Source: Thermoplasmata archaeon M9B2D (GTDB lineage: Archaea; Thermoplasmatota; E2; DHVEG-1). Taken from it: DNA of 6,862 nt. The stretch is from contig MUGD01000103.1 of the NCBI GenBank assembly GCA_002900555.1, forward strand, positions 1 through 6,862, written 5' to 3'. The translations under genes were made by a program, and so were the position numbers. The notes under the pieces were generated by a model. It made no database searches. It saw only the letters and a program-made list of their open reading frames with translations, and had not been told where the DNA came from. This document shows, in pieces, positions 6,401 through 6,862 of the stretch; the first letter of the stretch is position 1, and every line of letters starts with the position of its first letter.

Positions 6401-6862
6401 TGTATCGGTACGCTGCATCCCGGTCTTTCTTCAGTTGGCGTATTTGACTGGTAATCTCATTTAAGATGATGTCGATTCGCTCGAGGTTCTTTTCTACATC
6501 CCCACGTTCCTTCTCCGCTTTCTCGATATCCTCATCAAACGTGCTTATGCCTGCGATGCCATCGATGATCCTCCTTCGATCGATAGATCCCATTTCGACA
6601 AGGTTGGTGACATCTCCTTGCTTGACGATGTTATAGCCTTCCCCGGAGATCCGTGCGTGGGTCAAAAGCTCGATAAACTCTGTAAACGAGGCAGCACGGT
6701 CGTTTATGTAGAAATAGCTGTAATAGTTATCTGGGTTATCCTTCAAGGGAGCTCGTTTGATCATCCTTGTAAGGACTACCTCATCGGAGGCGATCGGCAT
6801 CTTACGCTCTGTGTTGTCAAAGACCAAGGATACCTTGCAGTGCTTTGAGGGATTCTTGCGGT
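3450..6862 (-). CDS. smc: SMC chromosome-segregation ATPase (N-terminus outside window)
   Basis: About 1137 residues are visible, the frame remaining open at the right edge. The codons beyond 6827 still read as SMC (KHCKVSLVFDN), so the TTG at 6825-6827 is an internal Leu codon. About 50 residues, including Walker A, are missing. From the N-terminal side: the Q-loop region NIVKQGDV (Gln codon 6618-6620); a long coiled coil rich in Lys, Glu and Gln (about 6550-5480); the hinge (about 5475-5030) with GIRGTIAEL, the Gly-rich VRLVDLKGNLIEASGAMVGG; the returning coiled coil (about 5030-4000); then the C-terminal head with signature LSGGEKS (3771-3791), Walker B FYVLDEID (3696-3719) and a D-loop FLDGVN. 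SMC dimerises at the hinge and its ATP-driven heads, closed by ScpA, fold and segregate DNA. The end, past ISVSLRKIALKEANYLYGVT, is a tail of about 40 residues overlapping scpA by 14 bases. All visible catalytic motifs are intact. Confidence 0.96.
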   Translation of the reverse strand, partial: RKNPSKHCKVSLVFDNTERKMPIASDEVVLTRMIKRAPLKDNPDNYYSYFYINDRAASFTEFIELLTHARISGEGYNIVKQGDVTNLVEMGSIDRRRIIDGIAGISTFDEDIEKAEKERGDVEKNLERIDIILNEITSQIRQLKKDRDAAYRYKELKDKLYETKAMIATKKKQEIESQILEVTKQIESYETEQKKFEEQKETLQTQYMDLQKKLNEVEKKIGDAGGDEAHGIKEKIDVLRSETIKIDERINYSNGEVAEKKKEKETLEESLQGITKELDEYTTQKDKLGQQIEEVQTTLTTKEQELGALREEIAQSDDTSMDITRELVKMREEYDKKQTQKHEYELTRDRLKEKLDAIDLQIAELQETKSTYEFELKDIDWQAGELQKGKHEIGKKAKESEKQLFEKKKRESEITEQLADLEKAVLRLQREQAKLQAEREAAQTVGAKYNSAVESLLAARNSGELKGIRGTIAELARVDEKYMLPLEIAAGPRMQAVVVEDDAAAAEAIGYLQKKKLGRATFLPINKMIVGKPRAQSLMTIRDESSLGYAIDLIRFDSEYRGAFWYVFGDTVIVNTLTDARRLMGGVRLVDLKGNLIEASGAMVGGSTPSERLSFGSADQRLLDEVTRKLQAAIQSQDQLSEELAQLKKDIGELENAFRSLKGETDTGTQTKTLELRKKEYSGKLDLLSKDLETKLTEKQTIEAECTTVLSSLTECEQRLTELDALKEEKGKHLLKSTKKEVAQAVRGLEKTVSELQENMLRLHSEQQTLQTKIELLTERKTELSEKITDIDTEVQSLKQTIQELKAQRTQGQDELKTLMTVEETMSGKTRELAVERDRLYKKTIGIENELETLSTKTESYIDLITRAKYRLPTLEDSLKELDQEIALYRVEIKTTKLPALESLKETILSIEQTMQQLEPVNMRALEEYEHQMERKKKFDEDVDHLNNQKKNLVKLVGEITSKKKERFFEIYDEINKNFREIYGQLSEGGEAELLLENEQNVFDGGLTIKARPQGKKVLRLAALSGGEKSIASLAFIFSIQQYDPSPFYVLDEIDMFLDGVNAEIVSRMIKNRAEHSQFISVSLRKIALKEANYLYGVTMHDSGISEMIGNIDPDSVGPKGEIHSSVQEVLPHGAG
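3471..3478 (-). promoter_or_regulatory. Strong Shine-Dalgarno site of scpA, inside smc
   Basis: AGGAGGTG on the minus strand is an eight-base complement to the archaeal 16S rRNA 3' end, seven bases before the ATG at 3463. It is read as the Glu-Val codons near the C-terminus of SMC. This site decides the scpA start. Confidence 0.8.

Noticed and set aside
6825..6827. TTG as the start of smc.
   Set aside because: The frame continues to the window edge with SMC-like sequence, and Walker A must lie further upstream. It is an internal Leu codon.

Overview
This window looks like chromosomal DNA from a euryarchaeon, with Thermoplasmata or a related lineage as a tentative placement. The evidence is an SMC-ScpA-ScpB condensin gene set whose proteins have archaeal-type sequence motifs, archaeal TATA boxes of the TTTATATA type about 40-60 bases upstream of two small genes, strong Shine-Dalgarno sites, and small proteins with a zinc ribbon fused to membrane helices, which are common in these archaea. 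Base composition is moderate and fairly even. I see no mobile elements, CRISPR repeats, tRNA or rRNA.

Layout. Positions 1-906 (plus strand) hold the last 60 codons of a gene that resembles the C-terminus of a B12-binding-domain radical SAM protein. It is joined by a 4-base stop/start overlap to a 241-residue six-helix membrane protein with His/Cys clusters. Positions 890-1231 and 1294-1872 (minus strand) hold two tandem zinc-ribbon membrane proteins of 113 and 192 residues, each with its own TATA box. The smaller one converges on the plus-strand gene and their 3' ends overlap by 17 bases. Positions 1966-6862 (minus strand) hold smc, scpA and scpB in that transcription order. smc runs off the right edge, so its N-terminal Walker A region lies outside the window. 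smc and scpA overlap by 14 bases, and scpA and scpB are 13 bases apart.

How the genes work together. SMC (ATPase and coiled coil), ScpA (kleisin) and ScpB (kleisin-associated winged-helix protein) should form one chromosome-organising complex, and their tight spacing suggests coupled translation in equal amounts. The two zinc-ribbon membrane proteins downstream have separate promoters, so nothing in the sequence ties them to condensin. The plus-strand pair forms a separate operon fragment of unknown pathway.

No clearly new system is visible. The least explained parts are the His/Cys membrane protein coupled to the radical SAM gene and the tandem zinc-ribbon membrane proteins. The window is almost fully coding, and no gap between genes exceeds 100 bases.
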